Source: Stratiolaelaps scimitus (taxonomy: Eukaryota; Arthropoda; Arachnida; Mesostigmata; Laelapidae). Taken from it: a stretch of DNA of 64,000 nucleotides. Numbering within the stretch: position 1 is the stretch's first letter; the number at the start of each line of letters is the position of its first letter. Both the position numbers and the translations under genes were made by a program. The notes beneath the pieces are model-generated. The model saw only the letters and a list, made by a program, of their open reading frames with translations, was not told the DNA's origin and ran no database searches. This document shows positions 13,407 through 25,395 of this stretch, piece by piece. The stretch is taken from contig JABWDB010000006.1 in the NCBI GenBank assembly GCA_019614645.1, forward strand, positions 2,170,001 to 2,234,000, written 5' to 3'.

Positions 13407-16250
13407 CGAGCGGCGTTTCTTCTTTCTATTGGAAATGTTCAATTCGGTTTCGGGTGAGTGGATTTCCTAGATCAAGCTTCCCGCCGTCAGCGCCACTAGC
13501 TCTGGTGCCATCTCCTCTTGGGCTTGAGTGCACACACAATTTGGGAAACGCGGGAGTGTGAGATTAACTTTCGAATAGTTGTGACTCTTTCGGGCCTTTT
13601 TCATTGTGGACCGCTCTGGTCGGTCGGTCTCCTAACACAATGTGAAGGAAAACGAAAATCAATTTGAAGCATATACATATATATCTGCATATTAGATTTG
13701 TTCATGCAGACTATATACATACATATATATATATTTATATATATATATCAAATACGTGCCTGCAGTAGTCCGTCCCTGAACGTATGTTTGCATATTACTA
13801 TTATGTACATAATGGCTGACATTGTCTAACAATTTAGCGATACTTAGGTACATAACGTTAAAGCTGTACTGTGCCGTGACTTACAAGTTCCCTGTCATAT
13901 TTCCAATGTTGCAATTGAGATACACAAACAAACATGTGGTGCCATGGAAAGCTACGATTTGTATTTTTCTTAGTTCCTTTTTTTAAGCAGCAAGTATAGC
14001 AGCTAATATATACGTGTATTATTGTTGTCGTTATTGCATTAATATCACCGATCTTGAACTTGGGATCAACAAAGTATCTCTTGTTTGTCGGGGCCTCCTT
14101 TATCCACCCTTGAGACAACGACCATCACCACCACTACGTTGCTTAATTATAATAATCAAAGGAACATCTCATAAGCGACGGTGTTACTGCTGCTGCTGCT
14201 GCTGTTGTTAATTGTACCCTCAGGGTATCGCGGTCTCAGTATTCAGGCCAGTGTCCTTACATCGTGGACACTCCTTTTAGTCGGCTATGGCATCCTTTAA
14301 TGTTTGCAAGACCCTGCTTGCCAAAAGCTGCGCCATTCATAGGTTAAACATTAACCGACAAATATAAATCATACTAACTTATTAATATTTAGATATGTAT
14401 ATTTAATAGGTGGTACTGTGAGAATTTCTTATGTAAAAAAGCAATTAGCCCATATTTTGTTATATTTTGTTATTTAGCTGATCGTATATCGATAATTCGC
14501 AAATAGCTTGACCAGCCCAGTAACTGCGATTGAAATTATGTATTATTGGCTGGCGAATCCAAATTCTGTAGGCTCTACTTAATTTCGTTGTGTTTAAATC
14601 ATGATAAATTACTATTATCCTCACTATACTTCCACTTTCTCTCTGCAGTAGACTGCTTTTCAAGTCTGTGAGTGGAGCTTTTAGGTCTTTGCTATCCGCC
14701 CTGTCGCCTCGCCTGCGAGTGCCGAGGTGAAGGTCAAATCGATTCCTACTTGAGCACTTCCTTTCAATTCTTTCCATTTTTCTACCTCTTTGGCGGGGCT
14801 CCCTCGTACGCCAACTTATGAAACGCCTTCATGTATCGTCAAGCTATGAAACTCCTTCGACGGCTATCCTCCCTCAGCCCCAACCTGAATCCCATAATAA
14901 TAACGGTCAGCTTGACCGTTGGTCAAACTCGCTCATTTTCTGATCCTGTTTTAGCTTTCGTGGAAGAAGGACCTTGAGCAGCCTCACTGCCTAGGTCATA
15001 CCAGCATCTCTCCTTAACCTCCCCTTTGGCCTAATGCCGTACATCCTCTGTCTCGTACTCAGTGGACTCGTCAGCGGGCCAGCGATTTCTTGTTCGAGCT
15101 TCACGCGACCCAGTGTAGACGGACCGACTGCACGCTATGCGACGACCAAGCGCAAAGCAGCCAGTAAATGAATATGCGGATGCCTAACGCATGGTGAATG
15201 GCCGAATTCAGACGCTGTCCCAGACGCGTCCAGGTGCCGTTGCAACGAATGCTGCGCAACGGCTAGCAGAACGCGCAACACGCCTCCGCCTGTGAGCGTG
15301 TACCGCTGACGACGAAACGGAGCTGACGACAACTCATTGCTGTGGGCGCACCTCGATCCAGACAGCTAGAAGTGAGGATCGCGTCCGAACCAACGCAGCG
15401 TGATCTGAATTTGGCAGTGCTTGTCCTCCTCATTGGGAAGTTAGCTAATTCCACTGAAGTCGCTTATTCGGTCGGTCGGCCGGTTGGCGAACAAGGCTCC
15501 GGTCCCACCTGCTGAGAGGATCCGAAAATAGCTCGGGGAAGGATCTCTCTCGGTTGTATGGCAAGGGACATGAGTGCGGCGGGGTCTAAGCGCGCCGTCG
15601 CTGCCGCCTCTGCTGGTGACCCCAGCAGAAAAGAAAGTTACGGTGCTGAGCCACCAACGCCATGTTCACCTTGCTTCTTCTCGACGGAGGGAGAATTGCG
15701 TTTTTGTCCTTTTGCACCTATATAATAGATAGAGAATTCGTTGAGCAAGTAGAGTGCATACGCATAGGTATTATTAGCAATGTTATTGCACCTCTGATGA
15801 GAGTTACTTTGGCCGATACTTGAACAAGAATATTATTATATTTTGATATCGAGCAACCCAAATAGGGTTACTTAATTAAGATCCTTCTCTGGCGCCCGGT
15901 GGCCCTTTTGTTAAAGTCGTATTATTTTATTGCTGGATATAGAGGAGCTCGTATGTTTGATATTCCAACAAAAGGTAAAATATCGCAAGTCGCGATAACG
16001 AAAATTATTGTTGTTGTTATTTTCTGAAGACGCGTGTAGGTTGTTCGATTGTAGATACAGAAGCCTTAGAAATACCAAAGGAGGTAACATCGCGATACGT
16101 TTACGTTGTTGTTTTGTTGGAAACGAAAGCCGCGCAGAGAAATCATTTTCTGTCAAACACTGGCCAGGCGAGTTTTTACACGAAGACAGTGGCTCCACCT
16201 TTCGGAAGAAGTCGGAACCCATTCAGTTTACTGTTTTTTGTCGCTACCGA
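12926..16250. other. no gene identified; microsatellites
   Basis: Contains a (TA)n tract at about 13368-13404, further TA-rich sequence at 13670-13750 and a (TGC)n run at about 14187-14208. The overlapping plus and minus frames at 15135-15530 have similar quality on both strands and no splice context, so none is called. Confidence 0.5.
14902..14925. promoter_or_regulatory. palindromic nuclear-receptor-type element
   Basis: AACGGTCA-GCT-TGACCGTT is a perfect inverted repeat containing GGTCAnnnTGACC, the consensus for a receptor dimer on an inverted repeat with a 3-bp spacer. A further GGTCA half-site follows at 14921-14925. The match is exact; that it is a working element is inference. No promoter is recognised beside it. 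Confidence 0.35.
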
Positions 16251-16318
16251 TAGATGGCGCTGCATACGTCAGCTTGCGGATAGCCAGTTTGTCGTGTGGA
16301 GGACCAGATGGCGCTAGC
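16251..16318 (+). promoter_or_regulatory. pair of CTCF-like motifs
   Basis: TAGATGGCGCT at 16251-16261 and CCAGATGGCGCTAGC at 16304-16318 both match the core of the CTCF consensus (YAGRKGGCRS) in the same orientation, about 55 bp apart. CTCF sites often act as insulators or loop anchors. Occupancy cannot be judged from sequence. Confidence 0.45.
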
Positions 16319-16399
16319 AGTATTAGTCCTGGAGGAGCTTTTTCTGTGACACCATCCAAAGTCTCGCAACAGCTATTATATAATAGAATAATGATGATA

Positions 16400-18148
16400 A
16401 CAGCCTAAGTGCTGGCGATAAAAGAAGGACCCTTCCAAGACAAATGCCAATGATCTCTGAGATGTGATGGGAAAAGCACGAGCGGTCCGTCGTGTTGCAC
16501 TGATCGAGAAGGCACCAGCTTCAATTCTGTCTTCTCCCTGTTGAGGACAGGTTGACCGTCCAAATGAGCTGCATCCATCGGCTATGCGCGGAGCGTCGAT
16601 GTCATCGGATACGCACTGTTTAGCAAACAGCTAGGATCTAGAGATCAAACGATCTGGGACAGTAGTTGTGTTAGGCACCGGGACAGTAGAGGTTGAGCTT
16701 GATTGAACGAACGGAACTTTCCTGATAGGTAAAGATTAGATGAGATGGAGAGTTTATCGGGCACGATTCAGGTCAACACAAAATGGATGCAACAAGGCCT
16801 TGGAAGAGCCTCCACTCGACAGAACTCGTAAATGAATTTTTAGATCGGAGCAATGGACGATATTCTGAATTGTCCTTAACTGGTAGAAATCACATAAAAC
16901 CATATAAATAGTATCTGGTAACAGTTGTCAGAGCAATATGGTATTGCCAAGGGTAAGGGGTGTGTGAGGCAGTAATATATACAACATATCTTGTTTATTG
17001 CAAGGTGGTAAAATATGGGATAGAACTCTTGCAACTTTGAACCGCGAAACGCGCTCTAGTATGGTTCCATGTCTACTGTAATGCCAATGCACCATTCAGA
17101 GAAGAATGACTTCTAACGCTATAATGAATATGCAATAATATCAGAATTGTATACACTATATGCATAAGAATGTAGGTTCATTCAAACCTCTCTCTTATAC
17201 ACTGCAAATTGATGACCGATGATTGTTACATCTACTCACTGTTCGAACGTGAAATCGCATGAATATTTCACAGTTAAATTGTGAACAGTTTCAACGGTTT
17301 CCCTTTACTTTGGCGTCGTCATCGATCGGCCTCACGCCAAATACTGTACGTACTACCGACATAGGCAACTACTAAGCACAGACGACTGCCTATAACCGGA
17401 AGTGTTTGGTGTCGCTGAGATCCCAGCTGAACTCATCACCATGATTCGTCCATCGACATCGAGGGACCGCTGGTGCTGCTGCCGCTCGCAGCTGTTGACC
17501 GGAGCCTCGCCGGAACATACGGTGCATTTCCGCCTTCGATTCTATTCCGCCTCTAAATATCCGCTACCCATCGTCGTTCATCTAGACATCGGCACTCAGT
17601 GCCTACAATCTGAGAGGTAGCCGAGAACTGTGGTTGTGCGCGCCGTTGCGTCGCCATCTCGCTCACGATAATACCACTGTTGCCGGCTCGACTCTTTTGT
17701 CGGATCCTCGGCCACTCGTTACGTGGGCTGAGGTGGGGTGGTGCCCCCTGCTGGTGACGATCCGCCTGCCCGGCGTTCACTCCTCCCCGTGCTAACCCGA
17801 ACCTAAATCAACATCGACTCTGAAACCCGACAAGAGCACTGGCTACAGTACACCATCCTGTGGCGAAACTCGTTGTCGCATTGAGCAGGGCAAAATAGAT
17901 AGACGAAGAGGGGAGAGAAATCCAAAAAAGCGAGGGGAACCGCGAGCTGACGGTGGCGAATGGTAGCTATAGCCGACACTGGTCGCTGCAGCAGTTTTCG
18001 ACGACGACGCGCTGTAAACGTTGGCCGGGGCAAGAATCGAAGTAACGAAATTCGACGAGTATCGTGTGGGCACAGACGCATTTTACGGTGAGGATATGAG
18101 CAACAAATAGTCTACGAAGAGGCAATAGAAAGCCACAAAGAAACTCAC
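16400..18148. other. no gene identified
   Basis: Several short frames on both strands, GC-richer near 17400-18080. The minus ATG frame 17803-18081 follows the donor of the candidate exon at 18149-18439 and would be intronic if that exon is real. Nothing here is supportable alone. Confidence 0.4.
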
Positions 18149-18439
18149 GAAGGGTGGATTGGAGAGACTAGAGGGAGTCGGGTATCTGCTCTTTTTAGCG
18201 TATACTGCTACTGCTGCTGCTGCTGGTGACTTCAACGCGGCGTTTGACATCGAGGGAGATCTACCAGGCTGTGGATAGCTATTCAGTCGCTGCTTCTCGA
18301 CAGTCAACTGTTCCACTGTTAAACGAGAGGCAGTTGGGCTCCAATTTTTAGCAAGGACTTCCCACTTCACTGGCAGCGGCAGCATCAGCGGAAGGAACAA
18401 CTGAACCTTGTGGGCACCGTAACGGCGCCTATAGGAAGG
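18149..18439 (-). CDS. candidate internal coding exon, unrecognised
   Basis: Minus-strand exon of 291 bases (97 codons, phase 0 to 0). The acceptor is TGCTTCCTGACAG and the donor TTC|GTGAGT. The frame reads Ser/Pro/Ala-rich sequence (SPSMSNAALKSPAAAAVAVY) and stays open exactly to the donor. The acceptor lies downstream, on the same strand, of the stop of the model at 18467-20830. It would therefore be an alternative exon or part of a neighbouring transcript. No domain recognised. Confidence 0.3.
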
Positions 18440-18466
18440 CTGTCAGGAAGCAGACCCTGTCGCGCG

Positions 18467-20830
18467 CTAGCTCGATGCTGGCAATGTGTAGATGAGTTCG
18501 GCTCTCCCCAGGAACGAAGGCATTATAATAGGCCTGGCCAACGGATGGGGTGACGGGGCAGCCGCCGTCGCCGATGCCGGGCAGAGGTAGAAGTGGTGGA
18601 ACGGCGGTAGCTGTCCAATGATGCCGCTCAGCATCCTCAGGGCGTGGGATTCAGCCATTGTAGACTCCTGCCTGAAGTAAAGAAGTCGATAGGTCGTCGT
18701 CTGGAGACACGCATAACCGTGTAGCTGCTGCCATTGCGGCCGCCCCAGACGCCACCGGGATATCGGATGTTTGTCGATGCCCTTTCCTGTGATGAGAAGG
18801 CAACTCGCAGCAGACAGAGTTCGCGAGAGATAGATAGATTGATAGAAAGGAAGGAAGAGGAACTTTGTATGAATCCGTACGCACGAATGTGTACGTGTTT
18901 AGAGATAGCAACAACCGCTGTATCTCCGGATCGGGAATACAGAAGACAAAGGAAGAATCACGCTGACTCATCGTGTCGAGTAAAATTTGCAGTGTAGGAG
19001 CCTTGATTGTTTTCGCTACTTCTCCATGAAGGAGAACGGGTGAGAACGTTGGGAACTCATTGGTGGGATTCAGATTAAAGAAAAAACATTGGTAGAATAG
19101 TTGCATGAGAAACAACGAAGGGTACAATGTCATTTGCCCTGTGCGTCTTTATATCACTGGTGATATATGTCTGTTTGTGGATCTTATGCATGAGCAGCTG
19201 TCACTGCGTCTGGTGTTACACGAAAATGCATCAATGGGTGATCAGTCTACCCAATGAGAAGAGCCATCAATGGCAACAGATACAGATATACAATATATCA
19301 CTGGTGTTAACAGAAAAGCCGTCACCGGTGCCGCCGATGACAGCGGTCACAGCAACAACAATCACAACAACGAATGCTGAGGGCGCTCAACTCCGCAATG
19401 CCCGCGCGTACGGCTCGGGCTTTTTTTGCGAGAAAGAGCGGGAAGATTAGGCGAACGGTATGCTATCATTAAGGGGTAGTTGTTTTTGTGTATAGTCGGG
19501 TTTTTCACGAACACTTGCCGGTCGTTGGTTTTAGAACACATAGACACACAGATAGAGATGGACACGTTATTGGTACTCGATTCAAGTAACGGCATTTGTA
19601 GGCACTGATTGATCGCTGATGGAATTTCGGCATTAGCAAATACTCAGTGTGTATCGATCCTGTTGGAGGGGTGACTCAATTGTACGTTTTGTAAGGGGGC
19701 AATTGTCGGGTGGACGTTGCGGCCTATGCTTTTTGTGCTATGTCACAGAATAGGCGTTTTTTTGGTTGCTTTCACACTGACGGGTCAGTCGAGTCGAGTG
19801 GAGATCTTGACGGCAGATGATGTCAACGATACATCTAAATTGATAACACCGCCAGTAACACAACAATGACATTTGAACTGGGCGGTGTACATTTGAATTG
19901 TGCTTATATATATATATATATATATACACCCGTACGTACGCATGAATATACGCTCTAGTGTAGTCACGTTCGTTGACTGATAGAGCTATTATTAGTATTA
20001 TATTATTATTATTATTATTATCATCATTGTCATTCTCCACGATTTCGATCTGCGACGGCTCCTGCACGCTACTATCACCGGCGCGGTCGGTCAACCTTCA
20101 TCATTCGTTGGCTCTATGTTTTTTTCTTCCTCTCGAAGTAAAACCGTCTGGGCGGAAGGCGATGCATGCGCCTCTCTTCGAAGGCGACATCGTTGTCATT
20201 GTCGCCCATCATCTCGTCTGACGCAGCCGCTTCGACTTTGGCGACAGCATCATCATCATCAACTTCAGCAGCAGCATCAACTTCAGCAGCAATCGACAGG
20301 CAAGCGAACGCGGCAATTGGACTTTTTGGCGTTCATTTCCCTCAGATGCTGCTACTGCTGCTGCAGTGTTTCTGCCTGGCATCATGTTCTGCTTCTGTTG
20401 TTGTTGTTGTTGTTGATGCAGTCATCGTCGTCGCTGCAGCTTGCGAAGATGTCCTGTAATTTTTTGCTTTGGGAGACGATGGACGATGCGGTGACGACAT
20501 CAACAGCAATATCATCATCAACAATAACAACAACAACATCAACAACAGTGGCTCGACATAGTGGCAGTAACAGCGGCCGAGTCACTGGAGGGTGTTGCCT
20601 TCGCTGTCCGCGTTGTTATACGGAACGGGCAAAACAGGGGGCGGTGGGATTACTGCTTCATCCTCGTATTCTCTACGAGCTGCCGCCGCCGCCGGCGGCT
20701 CTTCTTCTACAACTAACTGTCGAGCCCTCTTGCCATGAACAGAACAGAGCCATCGTATTGCCACCGGGACGCTCAGTATAGCGTGGTCGTCGTCGCCGCT
20801 GCGTCGGCTGCGACCGCTAGCGAGGCGTTG
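18467..20830 (-). CDS. tentative two-exon minus-strand gene, 3' part
   Basis: Exon 20586-20830 (acceptor GGGGGCTATAG, donor CCA|GTGACT, ending phase 2) joins in frame to exon 18467-18671 (acceptor CTTCTTTACTTCAG, one base completing the split codon). The second exon ends in TAG. The first codes an acidic, Pro-rich stretch (EEEPPAAAAARREYEDEA); the second runs on for 67 codons. The pyrimidine tract of the second acceptor is strong; the GTGACT donor is weak. There is no known domain and no start codon in these exons. The intron holds the triplet-repeat cluster at 20.2-20.56 kb. Joining is inferred from phase only. Confidence 0.3.
19907..20030. repeat. (TA)n and (ATT)n microsatellites
   Basis: TA dinucleotides at about 19907-19926 and ATT trinucleotides at about 20003-20022. 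Confidence 0.9.
20206..20560. repeat. dense triplet-repeat cluster (CAT, CAG, GTT, CTG, AAC)
   Basis: Successive short tracts of different triplets, including a duplicated unit near 20257-20291 (CATCAACTTCAGCAGCA twice). The 221-codon plus frame and several minus frames across it are open in most phases and translate into runs of one residue, so I do not call a gene from them. Confidence 0.85.
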
Positions 20831-21288
20831 CTATAGCCCCCGAGTACCGGGCGGCTGCTGTGGACAGGGAAACAGCAGCGGTAAAGAACAAGCATCAGCA
20901 CGTCGTCATCGCCTTCTTACCGCGACAGAAGAAGCTTGGTTGAGAGGGGCGACCGCAGGGCACATGAAACTAGACGCAATGAGCGGACTTAGCGAGGGTG
21001 GGAGCAAAGGGGGACAGACGAATTATGATGATACAAATCATGATTGTGATGGTCGTCGTCATATATAAGAACAGCACCACCGGCGCCGCCACGAGGGGGA
21101 GGTTGATCTCGCAGATCCCCTATAGAGCGGCTGTAGGGCAAGTAGAAGTTGGTCGAAAAGGCAATCGAGGGTCGTCGACGGTGCGGGCGGTTGGTCGCTT
21201 GCTGGGGCGTCCGCCCGGCCGCCCCTCAGATCGTGCGTGCGTTCGTTGGTCATACATGGCGCTTCACACATGGCTGGCTGACTGACGT
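20831..21288. other. GC-rich, no gene identified
   Basis: Short frames on both strands, no splice-supported exon and no motif. It borders the inverted repeat at 21289. Confidence 0.4.
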
Positions 21289-21339
21289 CTCGCTGGCAAT
21301 GGCAGTCTGCATGTAATGCAGACTACCATTACCAGCGAG
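21289..21339. repeat. near-perfect 24-bp inverted repeat, 3-nt loop
   Basis: Arms 21289-21312 and 21316-21339 (starting CTCGCTGG and ending CCAGCGAG) are complementary at 22 of 24 positions with the spacer GTA. Both mismatches are C against A on the plus strand. In a minus-strand RNA they become U-G wobbles, so that transcript would be fully paired. The loop is shorter than in typical microRNA precursors. No transposon context. Confidence 0.95.
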
Positions 21340-21910
21340 CCGGTGCTGCACACCGGACGAACCGGACGAACGCAGGAGACGACGTTGGCAATGGTACACA
21401 GCTATCTCACTGCCCGAGCCGTCCGTATACCGATCTCAACTAATACAAGCGTCACCAGCGGCGCTTCAGTTGCTCAAAGCAGTGCTGCAATCAGGTTCGG
21501 CAAGGACCCTCGCGCTGCTACGGCGGACGCTTTATGATGCTCTCTGGCATCACAAGGGAGCTGAAGTTTTGGCCAGTCGCTGTTAGAGCCGGCCGCGACC
21601 GTCACGCGGCCGTGAAGACGTAGACAAAGCCGAAGCCGAAATCTAGTAAGAGCTGTTCATCTATGGTTCAGCTGGGACTGGTCGGGCTGTGCTGGCCTCG
21701 CTTTGGCAGATGTTTTTCGGGTTCTACGTTCGCTGACCCGCGACTTCCCGCGCGACCCGAAGTGACTATGCCCTGGTGGGCCGGGCACTTCCACTGTGCC
21801 CTACCGGATGCTCTCCATCGTATAGATGGTAGAGACAGGCGTTGCTAAGATTGGCGTGGCCTAATGATGAGTGGGGAGAAGAAAGAGCGAAAAGGACCTA
21901 TGTAAAAAGA

Positions 21911-21963
21911 TATATATATATATATATGTAATGGTAAGGTGGCTACATATATATATATATATA
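21911..21963. repeat. 20-bp TA-rich inverted repeat
   Basis: (TA)n ending TATGTA at 21911-21930 and TACATA followed by (TA)n at 21944-21963 are perfect reverse complements around the unique spacer ATGGTAAGGTGGC. The GTA/TAC edges show it is not simply one interrupted microsatellite. Confidence 0.85.
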
Positions 21964-22185
21964 AACCAAAGGTGGCCCCGAAAGGTCCTCATAGTAATAC
22001 CTAAAAGGTTAAGGGCCGAGGCCTGTCAGATAGGGGAACAGCTAAAAGTCAGCTCGAAAAAAAAAATATATGTATTCATGTCGCACGCACAAAATGTCAT
22101 CATACGCATTTTGTTTTAAATAACCTGTTGGACCACCTAGTTTGTTCTTATATTTCTTGCTAGCTATATTATGTTTTCCCTGTAA

Positions 22186-22245
22186 AAGAGAGCTTAAGCA
22201 TTGTAAAAAATTGCAGCTCCTTCAATAAACCATTAAACCTTTACC
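22186..22245 (-). repeat. dispersed repeat, copy 2 (inverted)
   Basis: Reverse-complement partner of 7596-7654. On the plus strand it contains CAATAAACC, a possible polyadenylation signal. Flanking sequence does not match copy 1, so the shared unit is about 60 bp. Confidence 0.85.
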
Positions 22246-22249
22246 TATT

Positions 22250-25020
22250 GAGCTCAAGGTTTGAATGAAATGTTGGGCTACCGAGGCTCACGAGCTATTA
22301 CCGGCGCTATAACGAATTGGACAATGTTACTGGCTCATCATTGACAATAATCATACGGCATCATATTTAAGCGTTTGACTAAAGCAGTCACGAGATTCCA
22401 CTGTACACGTGTCCAAGCAACACAACTATCTATTTCTAAAATGGATGCTACAATAATAATCTGTTACTTACGCAATTCGATTCGCGGCCATTCGTACTCC
22501 AATATTAGTTCGCCGCAGTCGCGTACACCGTTGAAAACCAAGCATACCCAAATTATGCATTACGCTAACTGCAACGAAAGTAAATCGTTGCCTATATCCA
22601 GTCTAGTATTTAGTGCTGTCCAGTGTCGCTTTCTTTAATGCCGCTAAAGATACGGGACCTTTAGCCTTCACAGGTTCGCCGTAGCTAGCCATGCCTGGTA
22701 GTTCAAGCCACCTGGTCTCTACCGGGTTCCCACGAACCGCTTTTATCGCTTGGGGCACTCCCATGATGTTCAAACGCATCAGTTAGAACGCTCGCAAACG
22801 GGCTCGTGAACAAACCGCGCGTAACTTTCTCGGTAGCAGGACCCCCTTATAAAACTGAGACCACACAGCACAGTTATGCTCTGACCTAAATACAGAGCTA
22901 TTACAAGATGGTACCCCATGATGCCGCTGAGACATAAACAATCCCCGACGACGTAGGTAGTCCAAAAGCTTGATTATTGTGTAAATGTAAATTCGTTATC
23001 AACAACCGTGAGTGTTAATCGTTAAAGGTAAAATGTATAATGTCAACAACAAACGCAACGAACGAGTCCAATCGATTCTGTCGTGCCCACCTCTAATTAA
23101 TCAAAAGCGGCCACACTCCAATCGAAAGGTCAGCGTACACAATGTATATCGCGGCACAGCGCAACTGAGATCATAGTGCTCAGTTGGTTAGGATTATTGA
23201 AGCGACCAATCCCCGGGACCGCCTTCGATCCTTCTACCAGCATGACATGGCGAGCCTCTAGTTCATGTATAATAAATGATATATATATATATATATATAT
23301 ATACAGTGTCACAAGATCGCATTCTCGTTGTGTTTAGGAGCTCCGGCAGTTCGGCGCGGCCGCTTCTGCAATGCCGACTCTGGCCATTTTGCAATCACAG
23401 CATCCTGAGTGCTCGACATATCGACGAAAATGTGAATGAACCAACGCTCGACATGAGCGACATCGTCGACGGCGTTGTCGTATCGTCCGCCGGACAATAG
23501 TCCACCGAGAGTGGCGTTATTGTTTTGCTCTGGAGGCATTCGCTGTCACGCGGTTTGGCAGCGGTCCTCCCAGCACAGCACGGCGGGGCAGGTAAAGGGC
23601 GAGTTGGGAACCGAGAGACGAACTGGATCCTGGAGTGATATCCCGCTGTTTCGATCGGACAAAGCATGTCATGCTTCATTGATCCCACCGGCCGTAGCTT
23701 GTTCAGCCGTATTCAATTCAGCTGCTACCGTCGCTATTATCATTCGATATTCGGTGGCGACCGCTATACGATCAGTACCACACGCTGTTAGTTGTTTGCT
23801 CTAGTTGCTTGCCTTGATGCCCGGAGACGAATAAGTCGTTATCGCTCTTGAGCTCTTGGGGGCGGCTTGAAGTGCCACGCGTTTAGTCAACGAACACTCG
23901 TACATGGGCAAGTATTGTTAGGAATATTGTGTTTACGCTGCTACCAGTATTGCTGCTATTCATGTATTTGAAATGAGTCGCCCGGGGGAGACTGCACGAG
24001 ATCATTAGAAATGGAGATAGTTCCGAAATACTTCCTGGAAAAGTTCCGAATGACTTGATTATGTGAACACGCTTCATATTGATCTGGGTTCGTGACAAGG
24101 ATCTGACGCTATTGCTGACCATCGACCTCTCTTGCCAACGAAACATTGCCTGCTCTCAAACGCCAACGGCAGTTGGCGCTGCTGATAAAATATAATATTA
24201 CAATAGATATGCTGTTGGCGTTTTGAAGAAAACGACCGTACGCCGGGGACATTCCACAGCCATCGTTGGTGATATGTCCATGGTGGGTGGACTATCTGAC
24301 GTTTTCTCGATAGCCAAAGTGGATGGGAACTGCCTCCTCACGGGAGGAAGAACTGTGTTCGTTATAATCCCGGCTTGGCATTGTCTATTTTCATTTCTGC
24401 TCCATTTTCATGGTCCTTTCAGCCGAAACGAAGGAGGCGCCATTGTAGTATATAATATTCCACCCTCTATTGAGCCAGTATTCGAGACTCTGTCGATATG
24501 GCGAGAGTGCCCCGTCTTCTTGAACTATGGGATACCATACCTTTGAGCCTTTAGTTTATGGGGCTTGCTGCAGACTGACTTGCATTCGCACTCCCGCTGT
24601 TTTGACTTGGGGAGCAAGCAAGGCTTAAATATTGACGCCTACGATGTTGATGTTGGACGGCCCCGTCACTGAGAATGCTCAGAATAACGAAGTCCACAGT
24701 ATAGGGGTAAGAATTACGTTCCTCACGCGCACCTTAGTAGCGTACTGTGTTATTTACTATGCACGCATTTGAGGCAAGCGCATAAGCGAACAGCGAATAC
24801 TTTGAGGAAACACAGCCCAGCGTCCATTCTCGTTTACAACTGATAGATTTACCCGTCATATGTATCCAGACAGAAACACTCGTAGAAATTCGTCGTGCCT
24901 CGCCGTGGGCACTATGAGTTCCTCTGAGAGTTGTGAATGAAGCACGTAGTCCGTTCAGATGGCAACCGGTAGGACCCCTTGGACCAATCCCTGCCAGGGG
25001 ACAGGGAGCTATCGAACGAA
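22250..25020. other. no gene identified
   Basis: Contains a (TA)n tract at 23279-23303 and a nested inverted repeat at 24161-24220, where CGCCAAC is followed by two GTTGGCG copies. The plus frame 24223-24546 and the minus frame 23883-24146 have no recognisable content. Confidence 0.45.
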
Positions 25021-25212
25021 ATGGCGCAGCCAGCCAGTGTACAGGGGATCCTGGCGGTTGCCCCAGCAACGCTCCTCATCGAAAACATCAACGGAGACCA
25101 AACGGGGCTCACAGAGCGAACGAAGTTGTGGGGCAAGTGCAGACGCCGTGCAACTGGCGCCGCTCTGTCGCCCGAGAAGGTGGCCAGTAGTGACCCCCAG
25201 GCCTGTTGGTGA
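25021..25212 (+). CDS. 63-codon ORF upstream of IFT57
   Basis: Starts at an ATG in strong context (GAAATGG) and ends 183 bases before the IFT57 start. The product begins MAQPASVQGILAVAPATLLI and has no recognised domain. All three plus frames are fairly open here because the region is GC-rich. It could be an upstream ORF in the IFT57 leader, a short exon of another transcript or chance. Confidence 0.2.
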   Translation: MAQPASVQGILAVAPATLLIENINGDQTGLTERTKLWGKCRRRATGAALSPEKVASSDPQACW

Positions 25213-25395
25213 TATTGGTGCCGTTAACGTTTATGTTTTAAGGCTATAGACTATACTTAGTCGCTTGGAACTGCTCGCGCAAGAAAAACTCCTTAGAAAC
25301 CCCGCAGTCCTTACCAGGCGGATCGGGTTTTGTATCTGGACGGCAATCCCACCGCTCGGAGTGGACGTAGCATAAATTGCACAAACGCTGTGAAT

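Noticed and set aside
20116..20781. 221-codon plus-strand ORF
   Set aside because: It runs across mixed triplet repeats, translates into single-residue runs and begins in unremarkable sequence; other frames are equally open.
22783..22980. Minus-strand stretch faintly like a LINE reverse transcriptase
   Set aside because: A few residues fit the general pattern but no conserved catalytic motif is present; too weak to call.
24158..24226. Inverted repeat CAAACGCCAAC ... GTTGGCGTTTTG
   Set aside because: Only 7-11 bp of stem with a gap and a long spacer; borderline with chance.
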